64,000 nt of DNA, taken from NCBI RefSeq assembly GCF_900102965.1, contig NZ_FNGM01000014.1:1-64000 (forward strand), in the 5' to 3' direction. The DNA is from Paenibacillus jilunlii (lineage in GTDB: Bacteria > Bacillota > Bacilli > Paenibacillales > Paenibacillaceae). A model generated the notes under the pieces. The model was not told the origin of the DNA and made no database searches. It saw nothing but the letters and a program-made list of their open reading frames with translations. The translations under genes and the position numbers were made by a program. Shown piece after piece: positions 17,240 to 26,276 of this stretch (the first letter of the stretch is position 1; each line of letters opens with the position of its first letter).

Positions 17240-17467
17240 TGGAGGTCATCTTCTTTCAGGTTGGTAAAAATGAAATGAATTTCAGCCGTTTTCATTATAG
17301 CACCGCAAAACAGCCTGGGAGGTTCTTAAATTTTACGAACTTGTTAAGTTTCCGGACTGGTTTTAACCATGTATGCTATCGCATATATAGGACTAATCCG
17401 TTATGCTATATATTATGGAAGGTTGTCGAAGAAAGGGAGGAATTGTCGCTTGCACGCGCTGAGCCAG

Positions 17468-17498
17468 CCCGCTTCGATTGTCCCCCGCAGGAAGCGGG
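17468..17498 (+). other. Hairpin in the potA leader
   Basis: CCCGCTTC (17468-17475) and GAAGCGGG (17491-17498) form an eight-base stem upstream of potA, 33 bases before the proposed start. The following bases are TAAAATAG, not a T tract. It could be an attenuator, a protein-binding site or incidental. Confidence 0.35.
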
Positions 17499-17530
17499 TA
17501 AAATAGATTGTATACATAAGGTAAGGGAGG

Positions 17531-18655
17531 TTGTTAGCTATAGCTACCCCGGAAGGCACTATTATTTCTTTTGACCAGGTGATCAAACAATACGACGACG
17601 AAGAGCCTGTATTGAAAGGCGTCAGCTTCGAGATCGAACGCGGTAAATTCTATACCTTGCTGGGTCCTTCGGGCTGCGGCAAGACGACTATTCTGCGGCT
17701 GATTGCCGGTTTCGCTGAGCCGACTAAAGGCTCTATTTATCTCAACGGCCAAATCATCAACCACATTCCCGCCAACGAGCGGCAGGTCAATACGGTATTT
17801 CAGGACTATGCGCTGTTTCCGCACCTGAACGTATTCGAGAATGTGGCTTTCGGACTGCGCATCAAGAAGCTTAAGAAGGATGTTATCACGCATAAGGTGC
17901 AGGAAGCGCTGCGCTTCGTGAACCTTGTAGGCTATGAGCAGCGTGCAATTAATGAAATGTCCGGCGGACAAAGACAGCGTGTGGCGATTGCCCGCGCCAT
18001 CGTCAATGAGCCGCAGGTGCTGCTGCTGGATGAGCCGCTGTCGGCGCTGGACTTGAAGCTGCGTACAGAGATGCAGTATATTCTGCGGGAAATGCAGCAG
18101 CGGCTGGGCATTACCTTTATATTCGTGACCCATGACCAGGAAGAAGCGCTGGCGATGTCGGACTGGATCTTTGTCATGAACGGCGGACGGATCGAGCAGA
18201 GCGGCACGCCCAACGATATTTATGATGAGCCGATCAACCGCTTTGTGGCCGATTTCATCGGGGAATCGAATATTGTGCCGGGTGTGATGATCGACGATTA
18301 CCTGGTGGAGTTTAACGGTCACCGGTTCGAATGTGTCGATGCCGGGCTAAGACGCAATGAAGCGGTGGAGATCGTTATTCGTCCCGAGGACCTGGAGATT
18401 GCCGCGCTTGAACAGGGCAAGCTGCGCGTGCGCGTAGATTCCCAGCTGTTCCGGGGCGTGCACTACGAGATCAGCTGCTACGACGAATCCGGCCATGAGT
18501 GGCTGGTTCATTCCACGCGCAAAGCAGAGGTCGGCAGCGAAATCGGCCTTTATTTTGATCCGGAAGCGATTCATGTCATGCGGTTCGGTGAAACGGAGGA
18601 AGAATTCGACAAACGTCTGGAAGCTTACGGCGAGGTGGAGAGCCATGAAGAATAA
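17531..18655 (+). CDS. potA: Spermidine/putrescine ABC transporter ATPase
   Basis: A 374-residue ABC ATPase of the PotA type. It has a Walker A motif (GPSGCGKTT), the signature [14 protein letters not shown], Walker B ([12 protein letters not shown]) and a C-terminal TOBE-like regulatory domain (about residues 285-355). It powers import through PotB and PotC with PotD as binding protein. The start is uncertain: no ATG lies near, and the TTG at 17531 directly abuts a GGGAGG site, which is closer than ideal. The gene opens a four-gene operon with tight overlaps; potB starts 11 bases before its stop. Polyamine specificity is inferred from the family and the PotD relative. Confidence 0.93.
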   Translation: MLAIATPEGTIISFDQVIKQYDDEEPVLKGVSFEIERGKFYTLLGPSGCGKTTILRLIAGFAEPTKGSIYLNGQIINHIPANERQVNTVFQDYALFPHLNVFENVAFGLRIKKLKKDVITHKVQEALRFVNLVGYEQRAINEMSGGQRQRVAIARAIVNEPQVLLLDEPLSALDLKLRTEMQYILREMQQRLGITFIFVTHDQEEALAMSDWIFVMNGGRIEQSGTPNDIYDEPINRFVADFIGESNIVPGVMIDDYLVEFNGHRFECVDAGLRRNEAVEIVIRPEDLEIAALEQGKLRVRVDSQLFRGVHYEISCYDESGHEWLVHSTRKAEVGSEIGLYFDPEAIHVMRFGETEEEFDKRLEAYGEVESHEE

Positions 18656-19451
18656 GGGCAAGTCGTATTTTCTCATCCCTTACTACTTGTGGATCGCGCT
18701 GTTTGTCATAGCTCCGGTGCTGCTGGTGGTCTATTATTCCCTGTTTGATCTGGACGGGCATCTCACGCTGGACAATTATGTGAACTTCTTTACACCGGTA
18801 TATATGAAAATGATGCTTAACTCCTTCTGGTATGCATTCCTGATCACGCTGTTTTCGCTTCTGGTAGCCTATCCCGCCGCCTATCTGCTGACCCGGACGA
18901 AGCATAAGCAGCTGTGGCTGCTGCTGATTATTCTGCCAACATGGATTAATCTGCTGCTGAAGACATATGCATTCATCGGCATTTTTGGAACCTTCGGGCC
19001 GGTTAATAATTTCTTCGGCCTGCTTGGCATCGGGGAGCAGCAGATTCTGTTTACCGGCTTCAGTTTTGTGTTTGTGTCCGTGTACATTTTTATCCCGTTC
19101 ATGATTCTGCCGATCTTCAGTGCTTTGGAGGAGCTGAATTTGTCGCTGGTGGATGCCGCGCGCGATCTGGGCGCTTCCGGGTGGACGACGTTCCGCCGGG
19201 TGATCTTTCCGCTGACGATCTCCGGGGTGCGCTCCGGCTGTATGGCCGTTTTTATCCCGGCGCTGTCGCTGTTCATGATTACGCGCCTTATCGCGGGCAA
19301 CCGGGTCATTACACTGGGCACTGCGATTGAGCAGCATTTTCTGGTTACGCAGGACTGGGGAATGGGCTCTACGGTCGCTGTCTTCCTGATCGTCATTATG
19401 GCGCTGTTCATGCTGCTGACGGGCGGCTCGCGGAAAGGGGTGCGCCAGTGA
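18645..19451 (+). CDS. potB: Spermidine/putrescine ABC permease
   Basis: A 268-residue inner permease with six membrane helices. The conserved EAA-type loop is visible as [21 protein letters not shown]. It pairs with PotC to form the translocation channel. I chose the ATG at 18645, which overlaps the end of potA by 11 bases and has GAGGTGGAG upstream; a longer frame extends back through potA but has no ribosome binding site. Confidence 0.93.
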   Translation: MKNKGKSYFLIPYYLWIALFVIAPVLLVVYYSLFDLDGHLTLDNYVNFFTPVYMKMMLNSFWYAFLITLFSLLVAYPAAYLLTRTKHKQLWLLLIILPTWINLLLKTYAFIGIFGTFGPVNNFFGLLGIGEQQILFTGFSFVFVSVYIFIPFMILPIFSALEELNLSLVDAARDLGASGWTTFRRVIFPLTISGVRSGCMAVFIPALSLFMITRLIAGNRVITLGTAIEQHFLVTQDWGMGSTVAVFLIVIMALFMLLTGGSRKGVRQ

Positions 19452-20275
19452 GGAACAAAAACGGACTTGCCAATCTGTATCTGGTGCTGGTCTTCGCCGT
19501 GCTGTATGCACCGATTCTGTATCTGATGTACTACTCGTTCAACAGCGGGGGCACGATGCACAAATTCGAAGGCTTCACGCTGGATTATTACCGCGAGGTC
19601 CTTCAGGATACAAGGCTGATGATTATTGTCATCAATACGCTGGTGATTGCGCTGCTGTCTTCAGCGATTGCCACACTGATTGCAATTATCGGCGCACTGG
19701 CGATTCAGCGTGTCCGCAGCCGCCGGGCCAAAAACACGCTGCTCTCGCTGAACAACGTGCTGATCGTCAGCCCGGATGTGATTATCGGGGCCTCGTTCCT
19801 CATCCTGTTCACGATTGTAGGCATTAAGCTGGGCTTCACTTCTGTACTGCTCTCGCATGTGGCGTTCAGCGTGCCGATTGCCGTGCTGATGATCCTGCCG
19901 CATCTGCAGGAGATGAGCCCCACGCTGACCGATGCGGCCCGCGATCTGGGAGCCAGCCGCCGTGATGTGCTGACGAAGGTTGTATTGCCGATTATTAAGC
20001 CGGGGATTTTCAGCGGCTTTTTCATGGCCCTGACCTATTCGCTGGATGACTTTGCGGTAACCTTCTTCGTTACGGGCAACGGATATTCCACGCTGTCGGT
20101 AGAAATCTACTCCCGGGCACGGCAAGGCGTGTCACTGTCGATCAACGCGCTGTCGACGCTGATCTTCCTCTTCACCATCCTGCTGGTCATCGGGTACTAT
20201 TTCCTGAACCGGCGCAAGAACCGTCCGGCGGGCCCGCTCTCCGAGCCTGCCGCCGAAATGGGGGTGCCTAGATGA
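19448..20275 (+). CDS. potC: Spermidine/putrescine ABC permease
   Basis: A 275-residue permease with six membrane helices and the EAA loop [20 protein letters not shown]. It starts with GTG inside a GTGA overlap with the potB stop codon, a sign of translational coupling. The C-terminal tail (RRKNRPAGPL) is basic and short. It forms the second half of the PotB-PotC channel. Confidence 0.93.
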   Translation: MRNKNGLANLYLVLVFAVLYAPILYLMYYSFNSGGTMHKFEGFTLDYYREVLQDTRLMIIVINTLVIALLSSAIATLIAIIGALAIQRVRSRRAKNTLLSLNNVLIVSPDVIIGASFLILFTIVGIKLGFTSVLLSHVAFSVPIAVLMILPHLQEMSPTLTDAARDLGASRRDVLTKVVLPIIKPGIFSGFFMALTYSLDDFAVTFFVTGNGYSTLSVEIYSRARQGVSLSINALSTLIFLFTILLVIGYYFLNRRKNRPAGPLSEPAAEMGVPR

Positions 20276-21345
20276 AGCAGCTGGTTAATGCGTTTCTGGC
20301 GATTCTTATTGTTGCCTTCGGGCTGATGTTCCTCGCGTCCCGGCTGAACTCAGCCGAGGGATACTCAGGGGGGAATACGCTGACCATCTATAACTGGGGC
20401 GATTATATTGAGCCTGAACTGCTGAAGCAGTTCGAGAAAGAGACGGGAATTACGGTCATCTACCAGACCTTTGATTCCAATGAGGCCATGCTGACAAAGG
20501 TCGAACAGGGCGGAACGACCTTTGATGTTGTGGTCCCGTCGGACTATGCTATTGCCAAGATGCGGGAGGAGAACCTGCTGTTGCCGCTGGATAAAAGCAA
20601 GATCCCGAATCTGGCCAACATCGATTCCCGGTTTATGGATCTGTCGTTCGACCCGGGCAACGTCTACTCCGTGCCTTATTTCTGGGGGACGGTTGGCATT
20701 ATCTTTAACCCGGGCATGACCAAGGGCATGGATTTCAGCAGCTGGGATTCCCTATGGGACAGCAGGCTGAAGAATAATATTTTTCTGGTGGATGGAGCCC
20801 GCGAAGTTATGGGCATGGCGCTGAACAGCCTGCATTATTCTGTTAATGACCAGGACGAGGAGCATCTGCAGGAAGCATTGTCCAAGCTGAACCGGCTCTC
20901 GCCCAATGTGAAGGCGATTGTCGGCGACGAGATCAAGATGCTGCTGGCGAATGAGGAAGCGGCAGTCGGGATTGTATGGTCCGGCGATGCCTCGGAGATC
21001 ATGGACGAGAACGACAAGCTGGACTATGTGGTGCCGAAGGAAGGCTCGAACAAATGGTTCGACAACATGGTCATCCCGCGCACGGCAGTGAATGTGGAAG
21101 GGGCGCACAAGTTCATCGACTTCATGCTCCGGCCAGACGTTGCAGCCAAAAATGCGGAGTACGTCGGCTACTCCACCCCTAATGTTCCGGCGCTGAAGCT
21201 GCTTCCCGAAGAAATCTCCGGCGATACGCGCTTCTACCCGCCCGCCGAAATTACCGACCGGCTGGAGGTCTACGACAATCTCGGCAAGCGGATGCTCGCC
21301 CACTATAATGAGCTGTTCCTGAGATTTAAAATGAATAAGAAATGA
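20272..21345 (+). CDS. potD: Polyamine ABC transporter substrate-binding protein
   Basis: A 357-residue PotD-type binding protein. Family hallmarks are YNWGDYIEPELL after the export signal, the VVVPSDYAIAKM strand and the YWGTVGI/F-type segment (PYFWGTVGIIFNP). It starts with an ATGA overlap with potC. The N-terminal hydrophobic segment (about residues 5-24) has no cysteine, so the usual lipobox of Gram-positive binding proteins is missing. The protein may stay tethered by an uncleaved signal anchor. The exact ligand (spermidine or putrescine) is not determined. A strong hairpin lies about 130 bases downstream. Confidence 0.93.
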   Translation: MKQLVNAFLAILIVAFGLMFLASRLNSAEGYSGGNTLTIYNWGDYIEPELLKQFEKETGITVIYQTFDSNEAMLTKVEQGGTTFDVVVPSDYAIAKMREENLLLPLDKSKIPNLANIDSRFMDLSFDPGNVYSVPYFWGTVGIIFNPGMTKGMDFSSWDSLWDSRLKNNIFLVDGAREVMGMALNSLHYSVNDQDEEHLQEALSKLNRLSPNVKAIVGDEIKMLLANEEAAVGIVWSGDASEIMDENDKLDYVVPKEGSNKWFDNMVIPRTAVNVEGAHKFIDFMLRPDVAAKNAEYVGYSTPNVPALKLLPEEISGDTRFYPPAEITDRLEVYDNLGKRMLAHYNELFLRFKMNKK

Positions 21346-21472
21346 ATAAGAAATGAAGAGGATATAAATGAGATATGAGCGGGTGGGACTTCGGGGCGGA
21401 ATGAAACAGACCTTAATACTGCTGTGTTAGCGGAGCGCCGGTAACAAGTCCTGAGCCCCGCCCCTCCTTACA

Positions 21473-21529
21473 CTCGACAGAAAAGAGCCTGATGCGGTAT
21501 TTCGCTTCAGGCTCTTTTCTGTAGTCGAG
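21473..21529 (+). terminator. Long hairpin after potD
   Basis: CTCGAC-AGAAAAGAGCCTGA pairs with TCAGGCTCTTTTCTG-GTCGAG over more than 18 bases with a small bulge and a short loop. It is most likely the operon terminator, although the T-rich part lies inside the stem. Confidence 0.65.
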
Positions 21530-21745
21530 GGCGGAGCCGCAAGTGGAACCGCGCGTACGAGGCGCGGAGAGGAATGAGGCAAAAGGCTGGTGGTATGTGC
21601 TTTGTGGCCGTAACCCGGTAGCCCCGTAACCCTGCCCCATTGCAGGCACATGGGTTTGAATTTAGAACACACTTGCTTTGTATACTCCTAATTAGTGGGG
21701 ATTTCTCCACTAAAATTCTTTAGGCCACCTCTTTAGGAGGCACGA

Positions 21746-21876
21746 GTGGGAAAAAGTACACTTAAAACAAGCCTAAACACAGATAATGAGTAAATTCGAG
21801 TGGAATAAATATACTTTTTCCACCTAATTGTTCTGAAATGGCGAAAATGAACAGATTAGGTTCACTTTTTCCATCT
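21746..21876. repeat. Intergenic repeat family, copy A
   Basis: Contains a forward box GTGGGAAAAAGTACACTT (from 21746), a fused forward/reverse box TGGAA-N13-TTCCA (from 21801) and a reverse box GGTTCACTTTTTCCA (from 21859). Related boxes with the same core occur near 30.8 and 41.0 kb. This copy is the most diverged of the three. Confidence 0.65.
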
Positions 21877-22244
21877 AACCTTAGATATGAGTGTTAGCTA
21901 AAGAACGAACGGGACCCGCAAGCAACTATTCACTTGAACGATCCGGCGAACGCGACCCGCGCAGCTGTTGGCACCATCATTGCGACGATCGCGGGCAGTA
22001 ACCCGGGAATTGGTAAAGTAACTAATAAGACAACGTGGGTAGTAGCAGGCAACTGCTGAATAATAAAGCAGCCCAGCGAGTGTGACCGGAATTGGCATTT
22101 GATGAGCACAAATAACCGGATCAACGGGAAACTGCCTGGTAAACCGCCTGTAAGTTACTCGAAACATACTGCGATCCGCAAACTCCAGCGCAATCCGCCA
22201 ACGATAGGTCCACTGTTAAATAGACTTGTTTTTAAAACTAACGA
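21877..22244. other. Gap with no recognisable gene
   Basis: This stretch lies between repeat copy A and the nuclease-like gene. It contains only short frames on the minus strand (for example 21898-22167) with no ribosome binding site and no recognisable product. It could be a decayed element. Confidence 0.4.
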
Positions 22245-22916
22245 TTAGAAGTACTCCAAAACCCCGCGCGCCAGCTCGTAACGCACAATTCTCTGCTGCT
22301 TGGTGTCGGCGGAAGGGAGCAGCCAGCCTTTTACGGTCAGACTGCGGAGTATTTGAATCGCCGTTTTGTAGGTGATATTGAAATGCTCCTTCACATCCTG
22401 AGGGCGGATGGGACGAGCCAATTGAACGGCCAGCCGGATTACCTCCTGTTCCATAAGCAACACGCGTGATACAGGCGCTTCAGACGGTTGAAACCTGCCC
22501 AGAACCATGCGCAGCAAGGTCATGCAGAGCTCGGGACGCTGCTCCACATCATCATAGGCAAAAGAAATCACATGATAGCCCATAGCATACAGAAACGTTT
22601 CGCGGTTCAATTCACTGCAGTACTTTTGCCGGTCCATATCACGGACATGCGAGGCATAACCCTTAATTTCGATGAGCAGCTTTACATACCCGGGCAGCCA
22701 GGCGAAATCAGCAAAATAAGATCTCCCCCGCCAGTCGGTCACCTCATATTCGGGATGAAGTCCGGTAAAATGTCCCCGGAGCGGCCACCAGACATTACGG
22801 AGGAATAAGGCTTCAGCGTGCTGATGACCTCTTTCCAGCCGTCCCCGCCGCTCTCCTGCCGGTCTGTCCGCCAAATGACCATTTATAAATTGCAAATGCG
22901 CTTCTTCAAATACCAA
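22245..22916 (-). CDS. PD-(D/E)XK nuclease-like protein with C-terminal winged helix
   Basis: A 223-residue protein that I do not recognise as a named family. The middle (about residues 65-140) has an endonuclease-like arrangement: D-W-R-G-R-S-Y-F-A-D-F-A-W, then LLIEIKGYASH, that is a D-Xn-E-X-K pattern as in DUF559/Vsr-like folds. It is followed by a helix with Y and Q residues and the strand GYHVISFAYDDV. The last 60 residues look like a winged helix (VKEHFNITYKTAIQILRSL). The start is probably the TTG at 22916, with GGGGAG nine bases upstream. A longer frame to 23015 runs through the terminator hairpin of the preceding gene. It could be a DNA repair or mobile-element nuclease, or a regulator. 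Confidence 0.6.
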   Translation of the reverse strand: MVFEEAHLQFINGHLADRPAGERRGRLERGHQHAEALFLRNVWWPLRGHFTGLHPEYEVTDWRGRSYFADFAWLPGYVKLLIEIKGYASHVRDMDRQKYCSELNRETFLYAMGYHVISFAYDDVEQRPELCMTLLRMVLGRFQPSEAPVSRVLLMEQEVIRLAVQLARPIRPQDVKEHFNITYKTAIQILRSLTVKGWLLPSADTKQQRIVRYELARGVLEYF

Positions 22917-22936
22917 TCGTTCACTCTCCCCGGAAA

Positions 22937-22982
22937 AATAGAAAACGCCCCGGCTTCCCCTAAGAGGGCAACCGGGACGTTC
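22937..22982 (-). terminator. Terminator of the methyltransferase gene
   Basis: On the minus strand AACGTCCCGGTT pairs with AGCCGGGGCGTT and the stem is followed by TTCTATTTTT. It lies about 85 bases after the methyltransferase stop and just before the nuclease-like gene. This supports the short TTG start of that gene. Confidence 0.7.
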
Positions 22983-23065
22983 TTCGTCTCGCTTCAATAA
23001 GTATAGGCCAAACATGAACTATCGTCAAACATAGCGCTATAGCCAAGGCGGCCGGTTTGTAATAG

Positions 23066-23870
23066 CTATTTTACACCCACCCGCATCCGGTAGCTGATCA
23101 GCACAGGCAGGGTCCGGCCTTGAAAAAACTGCTCCACATCTGCCGTGAACCCGGCAATATCCTGTGTCAGGGCAGCCGGATCAAGCTTAAGGACGGTCTG
23201 GATTCCGCCTTGACTGAGCATAAGCCCGACATAACGCTGTGCATCACAGTTTTCCGTATTATGAAAAACAATTTCCCGCGCATAGGTAAAGACTCCGCTG
23301 GCCTTCATCCGGGCCAAATGTCCTTCTTTGTCCCATTTGCAGGCCTGCTCGGCAGCGGGCTGAAGCTCTGCAAGCAAAGCTTCGGAAGTGGCAATCAGAT
23401 GGCTGTAGCGGGCCTCAATATCCGGCTGCAGGACCAGCGGCCAATCACAATCATAAGCGGCGAATATTCCGCCCGGACGGAGGCAACGGGAGACTTCCTG
23501 CAGCGTACTGCCCGGGTCCATCCAGTGGAACGATTGCGAGCAGGTGATGATGTCCACGCTGTCCGGTGAGAAGGGAAGCTGGTTGGAGAAGCCTTGAATA
23601 AAGGACAGGGAGGGTGCAGAATCCTTCAAAAAATGCAGCTTTTCCAATGCTTTGCCCAGCATATCAGAATTAGGCTCCACTCCGGTTACAGTCTCCGCTG
23701 CATCCTTCCAGAGAAAGGTGGACAGTCCGGTTCCGCAGCCCACATCGGCCCAGGTACCGGGTTAGCCGCTCAATGACAATCGGCGGAGCTTCGGGCCGGT
23801 AGCGGTCATACTCATCCTGGAAACCCAGGAAACGTTCGATATTCGGCTTGCTGTTGCCGGCAGGAATCAC
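23066..23870 (-). pseudogene. SAM-dependent methyltransferase with a frameshift
   Basis: Two overlapping frames together make one class I methyltransferase of the UbiE/Methyltransf_11 type. The first (from GTG 23870, with AGGAGG seven bases upstream) gives the family N-terminus (RFLGFQDEYDRYRPEAPP). The second continues with the SAM-binding motif I, DVGCGTGLSTF, then motif post-I (VTGVEPN), ITCSQSFHWMD and a full C-terminus. The switch lies near 23,735-23,765, just before motif I. Either the gene is inactivated, a residue block was lost with a frame change, or the assembly has an indel there. A start inside the second frame would leave the enzyme without its N-terminus. Confidence 0.75.
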
Positions 23871-24070
23871 ATCAAATCCTCCTCGCTGTTCTTAATCTGT
23901 CCTTCTATCCTGAAATAACAATGTCCGAACTGGAACATTGTGTTCGGAGCCTCAGATTGGGCGGACTTTAGACCGTTGTGCAGCCGTGGGGCAGTTTGCA
24001 ATCTTTAAGGTTCTTCTTCAAAACATTATCGCCTGATAGTGCCGCGAATGAACGGAGTGGCTGTCTTTGT

Positions 24071-24118
24071 ATTGTCAGCGTAGTCTATTGTCAACGCAGT
24101 CTATCGTCAGCGCAGGTT
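24071..24118. repeat. Three tandem 16-base repeats
   Basis: ATTGTCAGCGTAGTCT, ATTGTCAACGCAGTCT and ATCGTCAGCGCAGGTT follow each other directly (24071-24086, 24087-24102, 24103-24118). They lie in the 363-base gene-free stretch between mqnD and the methyltransferase. That gap also holds an imperfect inverted repeat near 23,921-23,947 and the mqnD terminator. No gene was seen in it. Confidence 0.75.
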
Positions 24119-24173
24119 AAGAAACAATATCAATCAGGGGAGGGCGGGAGGTTGAGCGCCGAGTTAAGAAATA

Positions 24174-24212
24174 ACCGGCTCCCGGAGCGTTAGCATGTGG
24201 ACGGGAGCCGAT
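24174..24212 (-). terminator. Terminator of the mqnB-mqnD operon
   Basis: CGGCTCCCG and CGGGAGCCG form a nine-base stem. On the minus strand it is followed by GTTATTTCTT. It begins 22 bases after the mqnD stop codon. Confidence 0.7.
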
Positions 24213-24233
24213 GGAATGTTGTCTGTCCGTGTG

Positions 24234-25085
24234 CTACCGCAGCAGCACCGGATCAACCGCCGGACCCAGCCCTTCGGCGGCGGCACGGTTCAAGAGGGCC
24301 GCAATCGCGGCATAGCCGTCATCGCCCAGGTTCATGGTGAACTCATTGACATACAGGTCAATATGCGACTTGGCTACCTCAGGTGACAACTCCTGGGCAT
24401 GCTCCAACACATAGTCTCTGCAATCTGTCGGGTGATCCCACGCATATTGCAGCGAGCTGCGAATCCAGCCGGTGATGGCCTCGTGGTCCAGATCGCGGCG
24501 GGCGATAATCGCACCGAGCGGGATGGGCAGCCCGGTGTCGCTCTCCCACCAGCTGCCGAGATCAGTCAGCAGGTTAAGGCCGTAGGACGGATAAGTGAAG
24601 CGGGCTTCATGGATGACAAGCCCTGCATCGATCTGTCCGTCACGCACCGCAGGCATAATCTCGTCGAAGGGCAGGACGACGATCTCGGCTGGGCCGCCCG
24701 GCACCTGCTGTGCCGCCCATAGCCGGAACAGCAGATAGGCGGTCGAGCGCTCGCTTGGCACGGCGATTCTCCGGCCCGACAGCTCGCGCGGATGCCTGAT
24801 GGCGCCTGCGCCCTCGCGGGTGAGCACCAGCGGGCCGCAGCCCCGGCCAAGCGCACCGCCGCAAGGCAGCAGCTTGTACTTCTCAAGCACCCAGGGAAGG
24901 GCGGCATAGGAGATTTTGAGCACCTCCGGTCCGGCGCCGTCCGCAGCCAGGCCGTTGGTGATATCGATATCGGCAAACGTCACATTCAGTTTGGGCGCGC
25001 CCGGAACTAAGCCGTGGGCCCAGGCATGGAACACGAAAGTATCGTTAGGACAAGGGGAGAAGGCAATATTCAGCTCTGTTGTCAT
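24234..25085 (-). CDS. mqnD: 1,4-dihydroxy-6-naphthoate synthase (futalosine pathway)
   Basis: A 283-residue MqnD. The N-terminus IAFSPCPNDTFVFHAW is the family signature. In the futalosine route to menaquinone, MqnD converts cyclic dehypoxanthine futalosine to 1,4-dihydroxy-6-naphthoate. The fold is that of periplasmic binding proteins, but without a signal peptide, so it is cytosolic. The ATG directly follows the mqnB stop codon, and the two are surely co-transcribed. mqnA, mqnC and mqnE are not in the window. The length is normal. Confidence 0.94.
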   Translation of the reverse strand: MTTELNIAFSPCPNDTFVFHAWAHGLVPGAPKLNVTFADIDITNGLAADGAGPEVLKISYAALPWVLEKYKLLPCGGALGRGCGPLVLTREGAGAIRHPRELSGRRIAVPSERSTAYLLFRLWAAQQVPGGPAEIVVLPFDEIMPAVRDGQIDAGLVIHEARFTYPSYGLNLLTDLGSWWESDTGLPIPLGAIIARRDLDHEAITGWIRSSLQYAWDHPTDCRDYVLEHAQELSPEVAKSHIDLYVNEFTMNLGDDGYAAIAALLNRAAAEGLGPAVDPVLLR

Positions 25086-25781
25086 TTACAGTACCTCCAA
25101 TAGAATAGCCGCCGCTGCTGTGAGGGCGTCTAAGGCTTCATTGATCTTCCACGCGGCCCGGTCGCGCGGGCCGACCGGGTTTGAGATTGCGCGCAGCTCC
25201 AGCGCCGCAATCCCTAGCGCCTGGGCGGCCACGGCAACCCCGTGGCCTTCCATCGCTTCCGCCGCCGCCTCCGGGTGGCGGGCGGCCAAGGCGGCGGCCG
25301 TCCCGGCGGTGCCGGTCGCCGTAGACACGGTAAGCACGGGACCCGTGCTTACCGCTAGCCCGGCCGCTGCCAGCGCGGCCGCAAGGGCCTGCACCGTGCC
25401 GCGCTCCGCCGGCACGGTCACGCTGCCGAAGCCGAGCTCGGCAGCGCTGCGGAAGCCCTCCGGCGTCTCTGCGCCGAGGGCCGCGTCAGTCATCTCGCTG
25501 GCGACGACCAGCGAGCCTACGGGCGCACGGCCCGGGAAACCGCCGCCGATCCCGGCGCTGACGACGCAGCCGTAGCTCCCGGCTGCCAGAGCGGCGGCGG
25601 TTCCCGCCGCCGCCGCGGCGGTGCCGGCGCCCGCCGCAATCACATCGAACCTGCCGCTGCCGTTCAGGCCGCGCAGGACCGCGTCCCGCTCCGCTGCGAC
25701 CGCCGTCACGATGAGGACGCGGGAACATTCCGCGCCGCCGGAGGCGGTGTCACCGGCAGCTTGTCTATCCAATACATTCAT
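25086..25781 (-). CDS. mqnB: Futalosine hydrolase
   Basis: A 231-residue nucleoside hydrolase of the MTA/SAH nucleosidase (PNP/UDP) superfamily. It should remove hypoxanthine from futalosine, the step before MqnC in menaquinone synthesis. Visible elements are the N-terminal strand VLIVTAVAAERDAV, the glycine-rich CVVSAGIGGGFPGRAP, and the EAMEGHGVAVAA segment that carries the catalytic and substrate residues, followed by LRAISNPVG. Linkage to mqnD supports this role over 5'-methylthioadenosine nucleosidase. The ATG at 25781 has GGAGG seven bases upstream. The gene is markedly richer in GC and alanine than its neighbours. Confidence 0.92.
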   Translation of the reverse strand: MNVLDRQAAGDTASGGAECSRVLIVTAVAAERDAVLRGLNGSGRFDVIAAGAGTAAAAAGTAAALAAGSYGCVVSAGIGGGFPGRAPVGSLVVASEMTDAALGAETPEGFRSAAELGFGSVTVPAERGTVQALAAALAAAGLAVSTGPVLTVSTATGTAGTAAALAARHPEAAAEAMEGHGVAVAAQALGIAALELRAISNPVGPRDRAAWKINEALDALTAAAAILLEVL

Positions 25782-26186
25782 GAGGTAGCCTCCTTCTATA
25801 TAAATACATATCAAAATGAAGATTAGCTGCCAAAGAAACCGCCCCTCAGCTATCGATGAAAAGAAATGCGTGACCTCTCTTCTATATAAGGGGGCATGGT
25901 GTGCAGCAGATGTAATGAAACGAAACTCTAAAAGAGATTAGTGCAAGATTCAATTGTACAGCGTGCTGCAGATCCGCTGTCCAGTTCAGTCTGTAGAACA
26001 TTCTGCTGCACCAAATGCAGCAGAGCAGTTAAGCCTCCAGGGATACTCCCGGTTACGCTTTTTATGCAGTTCCGTGCGGGCTTCAGCCGGCTGCTTAAGG
26101 AAAGGAGTCTGCTCCCTTTTCCAAGGAAAAGGATACGCCGTTTTTAGAGGCAGGTCAAACCGCTGTGATTATTTTAACTGCAGGTG
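25782..26186. other. Gene-free region with hairpins
   Basis: Two perfect short inverted repeats stand out: TGCTGCA-ccaaa-TGCAGCA (26004-26022) and CCTTTTCC-aa-GGAAAAGG (26115-26132). A 68-codon frame from 25941 has no ribosome binding site and an unconvincing composition. The stretch must hold the mqnB promoter near its left end. Its style suggests a small interspersed repeat, but no second copy is in the window. Confidence 0.45.
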
Positions 26187-26249
26187 TTGACAATAGAGAG
26201 AGAATGGATTATATTTATCTTAAGTTAAAGATAATTAATTTAAAGATAA
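26187..26249 (+). promoter_or_regulatory. mhqR promoter with overlapping operator
   Basis: TTGACA (26187-26192), a 17-base spacer and TATATT (26210-26215) form a near-ideal sigma-A promoter. Immediately after it lies TTATCTT-N6-AAGATAA (26215-26234), plus another AAGATAA half site at 26243-26249. The same palindrome occurs before doxX, so this is probably the autoregulatory site of the MarR-type repressor encoded next. Confidence 0.85.
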
Positions 26250-26276
26250 ATGAAAGACGTTTGGAGGTGAACAAGG

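Noticed and set aside
22917-23015. Extended N-terminus of the nuclease-like protein
   Set aside because: The extension would translate through the terminator hairpin of the upstream gene, and a better start (TTG with GGGGAG) follows it.
24071-24118. CRISPR array
   Set aside because: The three 16-base units are directly adjacent without spacers, and no cas genes are present.
25941-26147. 68-codon frame in the gap before mhqR
   Set aside because: It has no ribosome binding site, contains two perfect inverted repeats and shows no protein-like pattern.
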